Shown here: positions 32,225-52,497 of the stretch, in pieces | Layout of the letters: each line of letters begins with the position of its first letter | Position numbering within the stretch: position 1 is the stretch's first letter | Notes under the pieces: model-generated | Database searches by the model: none | The model's input: only the letters and a program-made list of their open reading frames with translations | Told to the model about the DNA's origin: nothing | NCBI GenBank assembly: GCA_030522415.1 | Contig: CM060109.1 | Coordinates: 36,028,892 to 36,092,891, forward strand | Origin: Channallabes apus | Lineage: Eukaryota > Chordata > Actinopteri > Siluriformes > Clariidae | Reading direction: 5' to 3' | DNA length: 64,000 nucleotides | Translations under genes and position numbers: made by a program

Positions 32225-33189
32225 GGCCTCTGTGGTGAAATCAAGAGTAATCACTGTGCAGGGGGACACTCTTAATGTCTGCACTCAGCTATATTTCATT
32301 TAATGAGGTGCATTAATGGTAATTAAACTACTTAGAACTATAATCCGGATTTTACTGCCTCCCTGTTTCTTGCTGACTATGTCTGTCTGTCTATCTATCT
32401 GTCTCTGCCTCTGAGGAATGCTTAAGCTATTACAAAAATTAAGAAGGAAATGGGTGTTTTTTTCTGCCATCATAATCTGTATTAAATCTTTCTGGCGATC
32501 ATAAAATCCCAGTCCCGCGCAGACACCATGCACCAGCAACCTTTTTGCAGTTTGCACATTAGTAAGGCTGTATCAGGTCTAGACTGGGCAGTAATTGCTC
32601 ATCATTAAGATGTAGCACTAACGGAAAACCAGTGAAATAATTCTTTTTGGTTTGCAAGCTTTGACAGTATAAATTGTGTGCTAAGGGTGCTGAAATAAAT
32701 AACTTGGTTTGAAAACATAGAGGTGTTTCCTATGTGTTTTCTAGTGGAGTCTTGGGTTTTGCTAAGCTGTTTTTAACATAATTCAAGGAATGATCATCAC
32801 ACGTTCTTTTAAAGACAATTACATATGCTTTGTAAGTGTGCACAGCTGCCTGCACATGATTTTACATTTACAGTAGACATAATAAACCTCTAAATGTATA
32901 TGTGTCAATTTTGGAATTGCAGTTAGTCTCAGCCCATATGCCTTGTTGATAATGAAAAGTCTTTAATGCTGTTGTACTGTACTATGGAAAAGCCTTTGGC
33001 ACCCTGTTATCTTTAGTACTAATTTTGTTATAGATGTTTACCCTGTTTGCATTATTACAAAACCATTAAATATTTCATAACATAAATAAAAATAAATAAA
33101 TAGCACTACAGATAAAGCCACATATTACATAACAGATCAGTTAAATATAAACAATTCAGTTAAATGCAAACAAACAAACAAACAAATAC
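32222..33189. other. AT-rich desert, no gene seen
   Basis: Nothing recognised. Confidence 0.5.
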
Positions 33190-33250
33190 AAACATACATG
33201 CATACATACATGCATACGTACATACATACATACATACTGTACATACATAC
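33190..33250. repeat. (CATA)n microsatellite
   Basis: CATA units with CATG and CGTA variants. Confidence 0.9.
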
Positions 33251-35991
33251 GCCCTTAACACATGCTTTGTGGCTTTTCATAAAAATAGAAAGAAGCAAAC
33301 GTGACAAAGCTTTAGTGCTCTATATAGATGTTTCTTTTATTAGAAAAGTTTACTTTATTTATTTTATTTTATTTTATTTACATTTTTTGCATGTTCCCAG
33401 GAGTTTTTGCATAGTACTGTATGCCTATATATGACAAATGTACTGTAAGTTTACTGCCAGATCTATTGGATTCTATATAATCATGTATTGGTATTGTTGT
33501 ATAGCCATTATGCTATCGTAATGCCGTCAGAAGTGAAGTGCTGGTTTGGCTGGAGGCATGCTGTTAGCTCTATATCCTTGTTGGCCCACACTGGTAGTGG
33601 GGCAGCAGGGGCCTCAGGCACCACTGGAATTAATTACAGACAAAAGCAATGCTGTTTGAAATTGTCATGCCAAATTTATCACTGGCTTTTTAATGTGCTT
33701 TATCTGAGGCTCTCCAAACTAGCCTACTGCCTGGGGGCAGAGACGTCTTCCTCTTCCATGTTTTGTGCGTCTTTTCGCAAGAAAGGGACCCACATATGCT
33801 GGAGGCTAGCTTAATCTGGGATGGGAGTCTGTGAAGGCTAACAGTACTCCTGTCAAATTCAAATAGCCACCAGAGCCTGCTACCCCTAGGCTTCCCTTGT
33901 CTCTCCAGGTCTTCCTTGGGGAGCGAGAAACAAATCCCTTTCTGCCTTCTTTAATTCTGTCATTTTGGTGATGATAATTCTTCATTGGTTATGATCAGAC
34001 GGAAGCTGTTAAAGAATTAGAAATTCCAGCTGTGACTAATTTAAATAAGAGTAATAGTTTGAATAGATGTCATAGGGTTTGGATTTAAATTTAAAGGGCA
34101 AATAGCAAACAATTTCAAACACTTGCACTTTTACAGCTTTTATTTTGTCCCAAAGTGCATCATTGGTGACATTCTTAAGACAATTTAATTTTTTTTTTGC
34201 TGAAGGTGTTCCTCAGAGGGAATTGTTAGTCAGCTCTTTTACAGAAAACTAAGTCAGAATGACATAAGGTTAATTCGGTGCTGCTCTGACCAGAGCCAGC
34301 AGAGCATGAACATATTTAAAGACATTTAGATGTTCTCCTTAATGCTACTGTTATGACTCCTTATATCAGAGAAACACTGAGATTTCCCAGTTGTATACTC
34401 CTGCATAAGCCACCATTATATTACTGCTTCACCAGCACAAAGCCTTAATGCCTTAGTTCAACAATAATACAGAAGGGACAGCTTAGGTAGGGTGACACAT
34501 CTATTGGTTTTGAGGCAACTACAGAAGATTGGCCTATTTTCCTGGCCTCATAGAAAAGGGTTTTCAAAAATAAAATAGAAAAGTGACTTCCATATTAACA
34601 TAGAAACCACTGACTAGGGCTACACTAAGGTGTCTATTTCTGTGGTATAACACTGGTGTATTGTTAATTTGATTAGCTGTAAGTCATTTTATTTTTGTGC
34701 TTGCCCAATTGCTATTTTAATGGCTAGATATTTACACACCTGCACAACAGGGGTGTAACACTCAAGATCTCCTGGTACGGTGGTATTTTCAAAAACACTT
34801 GATTTAGCTAGCAAGCAATTCCATTTGGCTATGCAAAATGGGCTAGCTAGATATCTATGCTTTCAGACATTTCATTTGATGCTATATTTACATTTATTTT
34901 TATTTCTTTAATTATTATTATTTTCTTTTTACACGACTTCCCTAATGGTCCTAAAATTGATTCTTTAACTTTTAACACGTATCTACCATATGGAAACAAC
35001 ATTTATTGTACTTTTCTGCCCTTGCATTATGTTAAAAAATTGGGCCTTACAACTGAACAGATTACTGCTGAAGAGAAGGGACGATCAGATATGGTTATTA
35101 TTTCTTCAGGATGCAGCAAATGAAAAAAAGAAGTGAAAGAGAGGGGAAAAGGGTGTGAAGGACAAAGCAGGCTTCTCTCAGTGGACCCGCCTTTCCTCCT
35201 GTGATTGTCATGCAAGGCGGGTTGTATGTAATAATGTGGCCTTTAATGATGGAATGATAGACCTGCCAAACAGTAGCTGTGCTGCCATACACAGCCTTGT
35301 GTCCTCTCCACACACACTCACTCTCGCACAACAAACACAAATGAACACACTCAGACATATCCCAGCAGGGACACATTAGCATATCCTCCTCAAATCTCAG
35401 TCCACGTTTACATAATCCATATTTGTTGGGTAAAGTCCAACAGTGAGGCCCCCTGTACAGAGGGTTTATGCTGCTATGACACTCTTCAAAGGCAGCACAT
35501 CCTATCGCACCGTGCATGCTTGACCAGCTAAGCAATTCAGAAATGCAAATGGAAAGGCAGACTCCCCTGCCCCTCACACTCACACGGACAAATCCCTTTA
35601 TCTGAAGCATTTCTCTGTCTGTCTGACATATTATTCCTCAGTACATCATGGATAGACGGGATGTGAACACTGAAAAGTGCAGAGGAAGATAAATAACTTC
35701 TATGTCATGTCGAGTGGCAAGTGCCATATTACGATATTCCAGCATACTGTATCAGTTCTGAGAGCAAGTCTATTTTTTTTTCTTGTATAGTCAAATAAAA
35801 TACACATAACATTTTTCATCTTCTTATGTCAATGCTGTGACCTAATGTTAAGATATACTAAATAATTTTAAGAATTGTGCTTTTCTGAAAGCTGTTTTTA
35901 ACAAGTTTTTGTTTAAACTGGTTTATTCCCTTATTAATTATAACAGTAAACACAAAATAGAAACACACTGTTTGTGACACCATTTCATTGT

Positions 35992-35994
<3 letters not shown>
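33251..35994. other. Desert with complex islands at about 33520-33810 and 35120-35600
   Basis: Two stretches look like candidate conserved non-coding DNA. A 9-bp GC-rich hairpin (ACCCGCCTT/AAGGCGGGT) lies at 35185-35222. The minus-strand 170-codon open frame at 35098-35610 shows no domain or codon bias that I can recognise. A T-rich (TTTTA)n patch is at about 33354-33378. Confidence 0.4.
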
Positions 35995-36069
<75 letters not shown>

Positions 36070-36101
36070 TACACACACACAAACACACACACACACACAC
36101 A
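35995..36101. repeat. (CA)n microsatellite
   Basis: Long CA run, interrupted near its end by AAAT and AAA. Confidence 0.95.
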
Positions 36102-37370
36102 GGCATAGAGCACTTTTAATTATTTAAAATACCTAATTCACCTATCATGCTTTTGGGAGTTTTTTTAAACCCATAAATGCAAAGAAAGAATGAGGAATTC
36201 AGACAGTAAAGCTTGAACGCTAAACTGTGAAGTACCAAAACTGCTTCTCCACCATACCTTTCATTTATATAATTTCTTTCATGTATGATATTTCCTTAAC
36301 CACCTGCAGCCCTGTCATGATATTAAGATCATTCGACTACTATATCTATGTGTCCATTTCATAAAAATCAAACACATAATTCATCAATGATTCCCTTTGT
36401 CCTGTTTTTTCCCCTAAAATATTTGAATGGATAAGGTCTGCCTTTATGCATGGTAGCCTGCTAATGGTTACCTTTATGACAAAAACTACATTATGCATTG
36501 ACTGGCGCCTTTACACGTATCCCAAAAATGAAATGAGTTTCATCTAGTCTGGTTGCTACAACATATACCCATTAAAGTGAATTCTTAAAACGTACATTAG
36601 TGAACTTCAAAGACTTAAATTAGACAATAAGAGGGAGAGATTATATTTACTACTTTACCCAATGGGGGTGTAGTACATCTTTGACAAGACCATAAACATG
36701 GACATACAGTAGATCCTAATCTGCACTCAGAGTTTGATCAATAGTAAGGCCTTTTACATCACTGACATGCTCTTTCATGTCCTCAGCTCTGTTTACAGAA
36801 TAAAACAGGAGGCACCAAACCCTTCAGAGCAGACATTCGTAAAACCAGAGCGCAGTTTTATTGGCGCCATAAGCAATAGTTGGGTGGAACGGGCTTATTG
36901 GTTAAATGTTCATAATGACTAATTAAAAAAAATACAAAAAAAAACAGCTTTCATGTCATATCAAAGGATTACTGAGTACACATGTTGCAACAATTATTAA
37001 CAAATACGAATAAAAGTAATGCAAAAAGTCTATTATCAATAAACTAGTCTTACAACACAAATGTATCATAGATTATCTTCACCCATGAGTGAGTTCTTAC
37101 TGAAGCTGGTAGCTGATAAATGTATTAGCTTGGCAGCTGTAGCTATCCACCTACACATTTTCTAATAAATCATGGTTACATGAATGTGGTTTTGGTGATT
37201 CATAGGATTTGTAAAGCCATTTGATTGGCTAAATATAATACTTTTTTCCACTGCATAGTGAAACAGATTTTGCACTGCTGGGAATTTGCAGGTATATACA
37301 CATAGTAAACCAAGATAATAGAGTAAATCATTAAGGAAAACAAAATCACCACATACATTTTTATGTGAAT
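36102..37370. other. AT-rich desert, no gene seen
   Basis: Nothing recognised. Confidence 0.5.
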
Positions 37371-37382
37371 GTATCAAGTCTA

Positions 37383-37507
37383 CCCTGCGATTGATTGGCA
37401 CCCAGTCCAGGGTGTACCCTGCCTCGTGCCCTACTGTAAGCCTCCTGAGGTCCCCGCAACCCTGAATACAGGATAAAGCAGTATAGAAGATGAGTGAGTG
37501 AGAGTGA
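37383..37507 (+). mobile_element. 5'-truncated V-SINE/L2 tail with target duplication
   Basis: GATTGGCACCCAGTCCAGGG through GTAGAAGATGAGTGAG is the 3' module of the SINE at 1233, with a small internal deletion where GGATAGGCTCCAG is expected. It is flanked by GTATCAAGTCTA (37371-37382) and GTATCAAGCCTA (37508-37519), a 12-bp target duplication with one mismatch. The truncation therefore happened at insertion, by target-primed reverse transcription, and not by later loss. Confidence 0.85.
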
Positions 37508-37519
37508 GTATCAAGCCTA

Positions 37520-38702
37520 AAACTTGTATCAAGCATTATGTTTGAATCAGGTTTACAAATGTATGCATAAGTTATTGGTTTTTAAATGCACTCATTTAAA
37601 CAAAATGTAACGTGCACAATTAATTTTCATCTGTTGATTATCAAGTCTTTTATAAAATGGTACAATTCAATTCAAAATTCAATTCCAAAAGAAAGTGAAA
37701 ATTCTGTTGAAAATTATAAAACGTATTTAAAAGGTAACCAATGCACAAGTGTACAGTGCTTTTCCTCCAGCGGATGACTTAATAATTGGGGCAGTATTTG
37801 AGTCCCACAAATAAGGTAAAGATAAGGAGCATACTGTACCAAACATAACCTCTGTGTAAGATTTTCAACACTAAATACATAATTCTCAATTCTTCTACCT
37901 AATTTTTTTTTTACCTCAGAAAAACGTCCTTTTCCATTGCTTATCCACACAGAATATATCTATTTATTTATTTATTTATTTATAAATGTTTATTTACATA
38001 CATTTAATGTTCTAAAAGATTCACTCAACCATGTTACCTAAAAGGATTACATACAACCCGACTTGCATGACAATGACAGGATATCTCTATGAGATATTTG
38101 GAATGTTCCACAAATTTACGTTTATAGATATTTCCTTAAGTAGTAAACGCTCTCATTATTATTTTATATTTATGTATTACATTGTATTATTTCTTGACTC
38201 TGTCACTTAAAGATGTATGTAAAAAAACAAAACAAATCAGCACTGTTATTTGTTTAAGAGCAATATGCATCCAAGTGCAGCAAATATTTGTATATATGCT
38301 ATAAAATCTTTTTTTCACTGATGCTTTCTTAGGTTTGTTATGTTCTATGATAAACATATAAAAATATATTTAAATATAATTTCAGTTTTCTTTTTAACCA
38401 TTCTAAGAGCATCGCGTCTATATCATGAAATCACCCAAATATGTGCCAGAAACCACTTTCTTGTATTTTTCACCTGCTGTGCAATTACCTGGTGAGGACT
38501 ATGAAGCAACCTGTCAATCTCCACACAAACATCTACTGTACACATATCCAATTTGTAGTGTTTTGGGAGAATGGGACCACCTACTGTATGGCTCCTTCCT
38601 GGGCTCACTGCCCTTTGAGACAGAGAGATAGATTTCACTGTAGTAAATTTCATGGAAATATTATACACATTCTCTTTCTTACTTACTTTATATACTTATT
38701 TG

Positions 38703-38703
<1 letters not shown>
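37520..38703. other. AT-rich desert, no gene seen
   Basis: A short (TTTA)n is at about 37961-37983. The 135-codon frame at 38441-38848 is mostly a (CA)n translation. Confidence 0.5.
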
Positions 38704-38768
<65 letters not shown>

Positions 38769-38798
38769 CACACCTACACACACACACACACACACGTA

Positions 38799-38830
<32 letters not shown>

Positions 38831-38842
38831 CACACACACACA
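38704..38842. repeat. (CA)n microsatellite with CG variants
   Basis: CA run with CCTA interruptions and a run of ACGC units. Confidence 0.95.
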
Positions 38843-39030
38843 AATTAAATAAACTGAAAGGCTTACAGAAGCTATGTGCCAGACATGTATCAGGTGACTA
38901 CATTGCACTGGCAGCAGTGGAGCAGCAGGGGTCACAGGGAGTCTTGTACACGATGCAGAAGCCTGTGCGGGTGCATGCATGTGCAACTGTGTAACGCATG
39001 GGAGCACACACTGGCTCAGCCAGCCCACTA
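38843..39030. other. Spacer
   Basis: Nothing recognised. Confidence 0.5.
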
Positions 39031-39081
39031 AAGACAGACAAACAGACAGGCAGACAGACAGACAGACAGACAGACTGACAC
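39031..39081. repeat. (CAGA)n microsatellite
   Basis: About 12 units with AAAC and GGC variants. Confidence 0.9.
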
Positions 39082-41684
39082 ACACAAAATAAGCTATATT
39101 TGTATTTTAACACAACCATGTGTTTCATTATGATATATAAACTTACATTTGTTTGCTTTTTTTTGGGGCTGCTTTTAAAAAGAAGGCGTCAATCTGCTAT
39201 TACCACCCCTCCTGTGAGAACAGACAGAAGAGGGAGTTAACACAACTAATTAAGTGTGCGTGACATGTTAAAGAGAGCAAGGGCCCTATCACATATGTTA
39301 GTCCGGAGGCGGCTGGAGCTGCTCTTTGTTTGGGAATTGATGGCGTTTCGCTTGGCCGTCCCTTTGGGGAGATTCACTGACCTGAGAAGGTCCCAGCAGC
39401 GGAACCCCCCCCCCCCTCCCCTATTACGCTTTCACTCGTTTCATCTCACCCCCTTGTCCTCCCACTCTCACTCTCGTCCTTTCCCCCTGTCTGTCTTTAC
39501 CACCTTTGGTCTTCTTCTTGCTCAATCCTGTTTCATTCTCTTGCTCTGCACTAACAATATTCTCAACTCCCTGGTTTGTCCTTAGCTTCCTCTCCTGCTG
39601 TCTGCGTCCCCTTTCACTCTGCCTATACACTGCCAGCACCTGTAAAATGATAGACATCTCCTCATCCCCTCCCATTACCAATCCCTACTATACCCTTCTG
39701 ACATACACCTCTGTCTGTCTGCTCACAGACCTCCTGCCTGTCTTTACGCCTCAACCTATTGTCTTTGCCCTGTGAAAGTACCAAACAACACATCCCACCA
39801 CACCATCAGGGCAGCTCACTCATTTGCCCCTATGTGTCGGTTCTGGTGCCCACCCGCCAGGCTGGCCTGCAGAGCCTGCAGCTTAAACGCTCATTTTGTG
39901 CCTCTCAGCACGGGACTTATTGATATAAATAGCTGTGCACAAAGTGCACACTCTGTTCTCTCCTGGACTCCTGTGTGTGTGTGTCTGTTGTGTTTGGGGG
40001 TAAAGATGAAATATGACCGCACTGGACACAAGCTAGATGACACTTTTCATTATCATCACGGAAGGTAATTACTGTTGCAACATTTTTTGCAGCCTGGAAG
40101 GGATAAAAATAGGCACAAATTTGTAAGGCTATTTATTTATAAATTCTCATTCATAACGTATTTGGAAATAATCCAACTTCTTCCACAAAGCTCCATAGAA
40201 GAACTAGATAAACTAGTAGAATTAGCTTTCAGCTAAATGCATACACATAATGATATACATGATTTTCTTTTTTTTTTTTTTTTTTATGAACTAAGAACCA
40301 CTGCAAACATATATGTTTGATATCCAGCCATTCCAGACCAGAGGATTTGTCTGTTGATTTTGTCAGTTTTAACATGACTACAGAGAGTCCTGGGATTTAA
40401 AGAGTTAACCAGATTTACTGATGTGTAAACAAAAGCATGGGAGAAAAGTCCATCTCTTTCAGTCACCTAAACCTATGTGACACCAGATTAATCTTTCCCC
40501 ATTAAGATGACAACACAATTTGCTGAGAAGTTGAGTGTAAATAAATACGCAGAGGGGAGATAATACATCAGAAGCCTGCCTAGTGAGCCACCATTACAGG
40601 GGGGCATTTATTTCCATCCACACACACAGAGACGGGAAGGAGGGGTTGCTGTCTGATTTACTATGAGCAGGACCAAAACTTCCAAGCCTGACGAGTAAAA
40701 TAAGGGTGTTTAGGTGCCGAAACATTAACTTTCATCACTGTAGCCATTCCGAATATGTGCACATGCCATATTTTGCCACACTGAGTCTTTCCAACTAATT
40801 CATAAAGAACTGGCAGTAACACACAGCCACTGAGCACATAACAGTAGTTTTGTCACCATTAGCTAATATTGAGGACACAACACCAAATGCCCATCTGTTG
40901 TGTATGTGTGTGTGTGTGTGTGTGTACATGCACTAAATGCCAAAACAAAAAGCTGTCTTTGTATGATGTTCTCTTTAAAGGAAATTTTCACCAATAAAAC
41001 GACAATCTGTGCTACCTCTGCCTACTCTGGCCCGATACAAAACAGCTCACTTCACTTCATTGTGGTTTGTATTGATTGAGCAGTAATTGATCTGATGGCT
41101 CTGTGTGATAATTGACAATTATCCGTGATTACAGACGGCAGCTTAGAGGCTGATTCACACGGTGACCGGCATTATGGGAAAGAGCACAATGGATGAACAA
41201 ACATGATCAATACAGCAAAGACAACAGCTGAGAAACAACACCCCACTGTCAGTCGGTGGCTCTGCATGCACAGCAGGAGTGCTGCCAAAGGCATCACATC
41301 ATTTTCTGATTAAAAAGAACAAACTGTCATTAGTCCAAAAAATAATTCTAGGAGGCTATTTGTGTATGGCTGCGTTAGTTACACACACATTGTGTGTGCA
41401 GTGCGATAAGTGTGTGTCGACGGAGCGTACTGGTGCGTGTCTGACCCTGGTTGATAGGTCCCCTTGATTCTGTTCAGACAGATGCAACTCATTGCAGCTT
41501 AATAAATCGCTCGGCCCAAGGGAGCGCAGCTAAATGCTTCTATTAACTCTGAAACATGTCAGCCAATATAAAAAGCTACTGACCCCTGCAAAGGTCAACT
41601 GTGACATGCATGTTTACTCAGAGAAACAAGATCAGATTGGAGAGCCCTGTTTTATGAGGAAGCTTAAAAGGAGGAAGGAGGGGC

Positions 41685-41692
<8 letters not shown>
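39082..41692. other. Desert; complex island at about 41040-41280
   Basis: Pyrimidine-rich stretch at about 39400-39770 and poly-T at about 40268-40285. The palindrome GATAATTG/CAATTATC sits at 41107-41123 within a stretch rich in TGATTGA and TAATTGAT, which are homeodomain-type cores. No gene recognised. Confidence 0.45.

Positions 41693-41726
<34 letters not shown>
41693..41726. repeat. (GA)n microsatellite
   Basis: About 17 units. Confidence 0.95.
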
Positions 41727-41729
<3 letters not shown>

Positions 41730-42519
41730 TTCCTGTAGAAGAGTCTCTTTGAACACCAGCTCTCTGCCTCTCTGCACAAATCCAGCTAGCTGTACCATCA
41801 AAGTCAGAGGTACACACATATAAAAGTTACAGAGTACCAAGCCTTTCTTAGGTGCTTTTGCGTAACTGCATGATCTCCTCTGAGGGCTTTTGTAGTGAGA
41901 CTATTTAGGGTATTTATAAGGTTACATCCCAATAATCTTGGAGACATAAAAGTGTTGTATGTGCGTGAGAGGGAAGCTGCACTGCAAGAGCTATTTACAC
42001 TATCTAAAGCATTTTTTTAATATGTCATCTTTGAATTGCCGTTAATGTATTCACACTTTTATTCAAGGTTTAATTTTTTCCATCTAGTACATACTATAGT
42101 GTAGCTTCTATATTTTATTGTCTTTTACACCCAGATATTTATATGACCAATTATTTGGAAGGGATGACAATGAGCACTGACTTGGCTGGCCTTTATTTTA
42201 GTGTGCATCATTTTCAAATGTCCTTTCATTTCTCCCTCCTCTATAATGCATACATCCTTCCTACCCTCCTTCCTTATTTCCAATTACTAGCCCGTCTTTT
42301 CTCTCCAGCTCTGCCTGCAGCAGTCAGTGATTCTCACTCATAACTTGCTCCTTGTTGCCCATGTTTACTCCCCAGACCCCTCCTAAAACTTCATGAGAGT
42401 AATACCCACATGCTGATGTGTGAACAGGCAGCAGCAGAACTAACAGTCTGATCCACAGTGCGGCAGAGCACACGCACGGCCCACATATTAAGGACGCACT
42501 CACAGCATTAACTAGCATT
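41727..42519. other. Unique sequence, no gene seen
   Basis: Nothing diagnostic. Confidence 0.5.
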
Positions 42520-42670
42520 AATGAACTGTTTGCTTATGCTGTAATAATTAACTTCCATTACATTACTTTGTGTGATTACTTTCTTAATTGCCTGAATTAT
42601 GCATCAATTTAATATGTAATAAGCAGCCTCAGACATTAGACAGTGTTCAGAAACAAATTGCAGGCGGTTT
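42520..42670. other. Candidate conserved non-coding element (TAAT-rich)
   Basis: Contains several TAATTA/TAATTG cores (GTAATAATTAACTTCC, CTTAATTGCCTGAATTATGC). This density of homeodomain-type sites in non-repeat sequence is typical of developmental enhancers, but conservation cannot be checked here. Confidence 0.3.
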
Positions 42671-43860
42671 CTGCGGCTTTAATTAAAGGCAGTAGAATAA
42701 ATGAAACAGTACAGGATAGATGTCTCACAGTGATTTCCTGCAAGCTTAAATATGCTATTTATTATAAGCGTGTATAAAAACCCGCTCTCTCCTCAGGACG
42801 GCAAACCACAAGATGCCAATTACAGAGTGTCAGCAGCAGTACAACTGCTTTTTACTATTCAGATTAACACATGCGTTCAAGGGGATTCAATTTTGCATTA
42901 TGCAAATTCTCTCGCATGTCATTTTTAAATTTCTATGTTTCATGTGTTTAATGGTTATGAATCAGAAGGCTGCTTTCCCAAAAGGCAGATTCTGATTATG
43001 AGGGAGAACAACCACTGATATGCAAAGTGTTATTGTGCCACGCTTCAGAACACACACTCTTTGGGGTAAAGCTAGAAAATGCACTGGTGTGCGGTGATCA
43101 TATTAAACAGATGAAGTGTTATTATAGCAACAAACAAGTTGACCACAAAACTAAAATATTAACTTAAACAAGCAACATTCTACAAATGAAACAAACCCAA
43201 AAAAAATTTCTTCTGTATTCTACAGACCAGTAAACACTGTTCATTAAAAGAAAAAGTAAGCAAATTATTGATTTTCTTCAACATTTCTTCATAGTTTTGT
43301 TCATACTGTACATGCTGTGACCTTGTGTTGTCACTTTGTCATGCTTCATTAATTGCACCTTTAAGCCCAGGTCCACCCGTCTCAATTATTCCAAGCTCAG
43401 TAAACAGACAGAGCGATCCGATCTGAGGCGTTTATACTGCCGCTTGAACGGCTTATTAGAAGCCCCCCTCAACACAAAATCGTTACGAGGTCTGACACAC
43501 ACTTCTTTCTACTTGCCTCTGTGTCTTAATTTTATCCTGGATTCAAAAAGTGATACATTTACATTATCATGGAGATCAATACTATCACCAGCATCACAAT
43601 GCTGAGAGCTACACAAATATGGCCACTTGATATAGAACAGTTGAGCTCTTGGCTTTCTTATCCCTATAATATAACTAACTATATCTATAGACCAGCTGAA
43701 GGACAAGGAAGAAGGTGAGGTGGGTGGAATGGGCAATGCCCGCTTAGATACAAACTGATGGCAGCAAGCAGACGCTTCACAGAGCTCATCATATTTTCTG
43801 ACTACTTGTATTTATGTCTGAAGACATGTGTCTTGTCTGTTACCCAGAGAGTGGCCTGGC

Positions 43861-43864
<4 letters not shown>
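42671..43864. other. Unique sequence, no gene seen
   Basis: Open frames at 43336-43605 and 43509-43736 overlap on opposite strands; no domain. Confidence 0.5.

Positions 43865-43944
<80 letters not shown>
43865..43944. repeat. Compound (CT)n(CA)n microsatellite
   Basis: About 25 CT units then about 15 CA units. Confidence 0.95.
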
Positions 43945-43947
<3 letters not shown>

Positions 43948-44559
43948 AACAGAGGATGCTAATATTTTTTACCTGCTTCAGTAGACATAGGTGAAGCCTG
44001 CTCCCTGACCCCCACCCTTTCTTCTTCAGCAAATACACCCACACCCACCCACGCATACACACATCTCAAAATCAAAGACAGATCTTGCGGCTGTTATTAA
44101 ACATTTAAGCATGCTTGCACTCTAAAGGAGAGAGCTGACATAAAACAGGCCATTCCACACACCCTCTACATGTGCGAAGACCATGCAGCGTGTGAGGTGA
44201 GAATTTTAAACAGCACGCACTGCAGAATTTAAATACAATACGCCAGAGAGGTGGCGGAGAGTGTATTATAATCCATTATCACTGCATTAAAAAAACTGCC
44301 AAAGCATTTTTGCTTAATGGAAGATTTATTGTCTTCTTTGACTATTATGAAATTGTTATTGCTACAGTAAAACACATATATTTGTAGAACGAAATATTCA
44401 GTGATGAAAAAAATGCAAAATAAAATCACTGATTGTACTGTTTTTTTTTTTTTACGCCGTACAGTTTTTAGGCGATAATAATAAAATATAAATGGTAATA
44501 GGAAATATAAAGCAAAAAGTAAATAGTATTTCAGCCTTTAGTTAACTTTATTTTCCTTT

Positions 44560-44561
<2 letters not shown>
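43945..44561. other. Unique sequence, no gene seen
   Basis: Poly-T at about 44441-44452. Confidence 0.5.
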
Positions 44562-44646
<85 letters not shown>

Positions 44647-44655
44647 TGCGTGTGT
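44562..44655. repeat. (TG)n(TGCG)n microsatellite
   Basis: Long TG run passing into CGTG units. Confidence 0.95.
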
Positions 44656-45754
44656 TCTTGGCATCGATGAGTGGGCTCTAATAGGTCTGCTTAGCCTCTG
44701 AGTGACCCAGTAAGGCAGACTGTGGGCCTGATGTGTCTGGGCCTTCTGTTCCCTGCTGGGAGTGCAGGCCTGCTGGAGGTCACCATTACTGCTGCTACTC
44801 TTAGTTATGCTGTCTCTGCCAAGAAAAGCTTTCCATTACACATTATCAAACATGCTACAATGCTGTGATCATCTTTTAAAACATCTGGGATTGTAATTTA
44901 CTGACTTAGGTGTCAATGACAAGTGAAATACTGCGTTGCAAATGTTCAGAGTGGAATGACAACCATCCAAATCCAATTATTATAGTTATCTAATTCTTTG
45001 GCATGATTTATATTATTTATATGAAGTCTCAAATTAGATTGGTCAGATCTGATTAATTTAATGCAACTCCTACAATAGTTCTGTCTTTAATTCAAATATG
45101 AATGTGGTTGATCTAGTATGTTATTGTTTTATCTATCTTGGTATAGCATCATGGGCTTGTATGGTTGCCACTCGTAATAATGTAAGGCTAATAATAACTG
45201 GATTGAAAAAAGGTACAGTATGTTAAGTTTTCCTCAACGGGAAAGCCATCAAGACAGACTCTGTTTCTGATTTCTCTGTAACATATCAAGCTGTGGTGAG
45301 GATGCAGCTATAAATACTTGCTATTATCTAAGCATTGAACAACATGTAATTACAGTACGTGCCATTCTTTAAAAAACATTCATAATAAATAGCTAATAAA
45401 TAGTTAATAAACATTTAATAAATAATTGTATAAGATCAAGACAACTTTTTGACATCATTCTTTTAGGGTTAAATTGGTCATCACACAACCTACATAATTT
45501 TTTTTGTTGGGGGGGGGGGGGGGGGGTATGGGTGCACCACAATCTGTAGTGATGTTCTTTGTTTTTCAATTACACTATTGTCACAATGATGCATGAAGAA
45601 AAAAACATTCAATGTTTATCAGTTCTTGTTTAAGAGCATTGTGTTATGATGCTGAATTTGATGTTGCATTCAATATGAGTAAAAACGTAGCATCAAATAA
45701 GTCGTCTTCATATGACCTAAAATAAATATTTCAACAGGAGTAATATACAGAAAG

Positions 45755-45756
<2 letters not shown>
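44656..45756. other. AT-rich desert with poly-G
   Basis: An 18-base G run at 45509-45526. No gene recognised. Confidence 0.5.
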
Positions 45757-45833
<77 letters not shown>

Positions 45834-45845
45834 GTGTGTGTGTGT
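45757..45845. repeat. (TG)n microsatellite
   Basis: About 44 units with one CG interruption. Confidence 0.95.
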
Positions 45846-52469
<6,624 letters not shown>

Positions 52470-52497
52470 AATGAATGAATGAATGAATGAATGAATG
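52470..52497. repeat. (AATG)n microsatellite
   Basis: Seven units. Confidence 0.9.

Noticed and set aside
33488..33814. 108-codon plus-strand frame
   Set aside because: Complex sequence but no domain; better explained as part of a non-coding island.
35185..35222. GC-rich hairpin as an intrinsic terminator
   Set aside because: Not meaningful in a vertebrate nuclear genome; 9-bp stem may be chance.
35098..35610. Minus-strand 170-codon frame
   Set aside because: Longest non-repeat frame outside transposons, but Cys/Ser-rich without motif, splice context or domain; reads like antisense of unique non-coding DNA.
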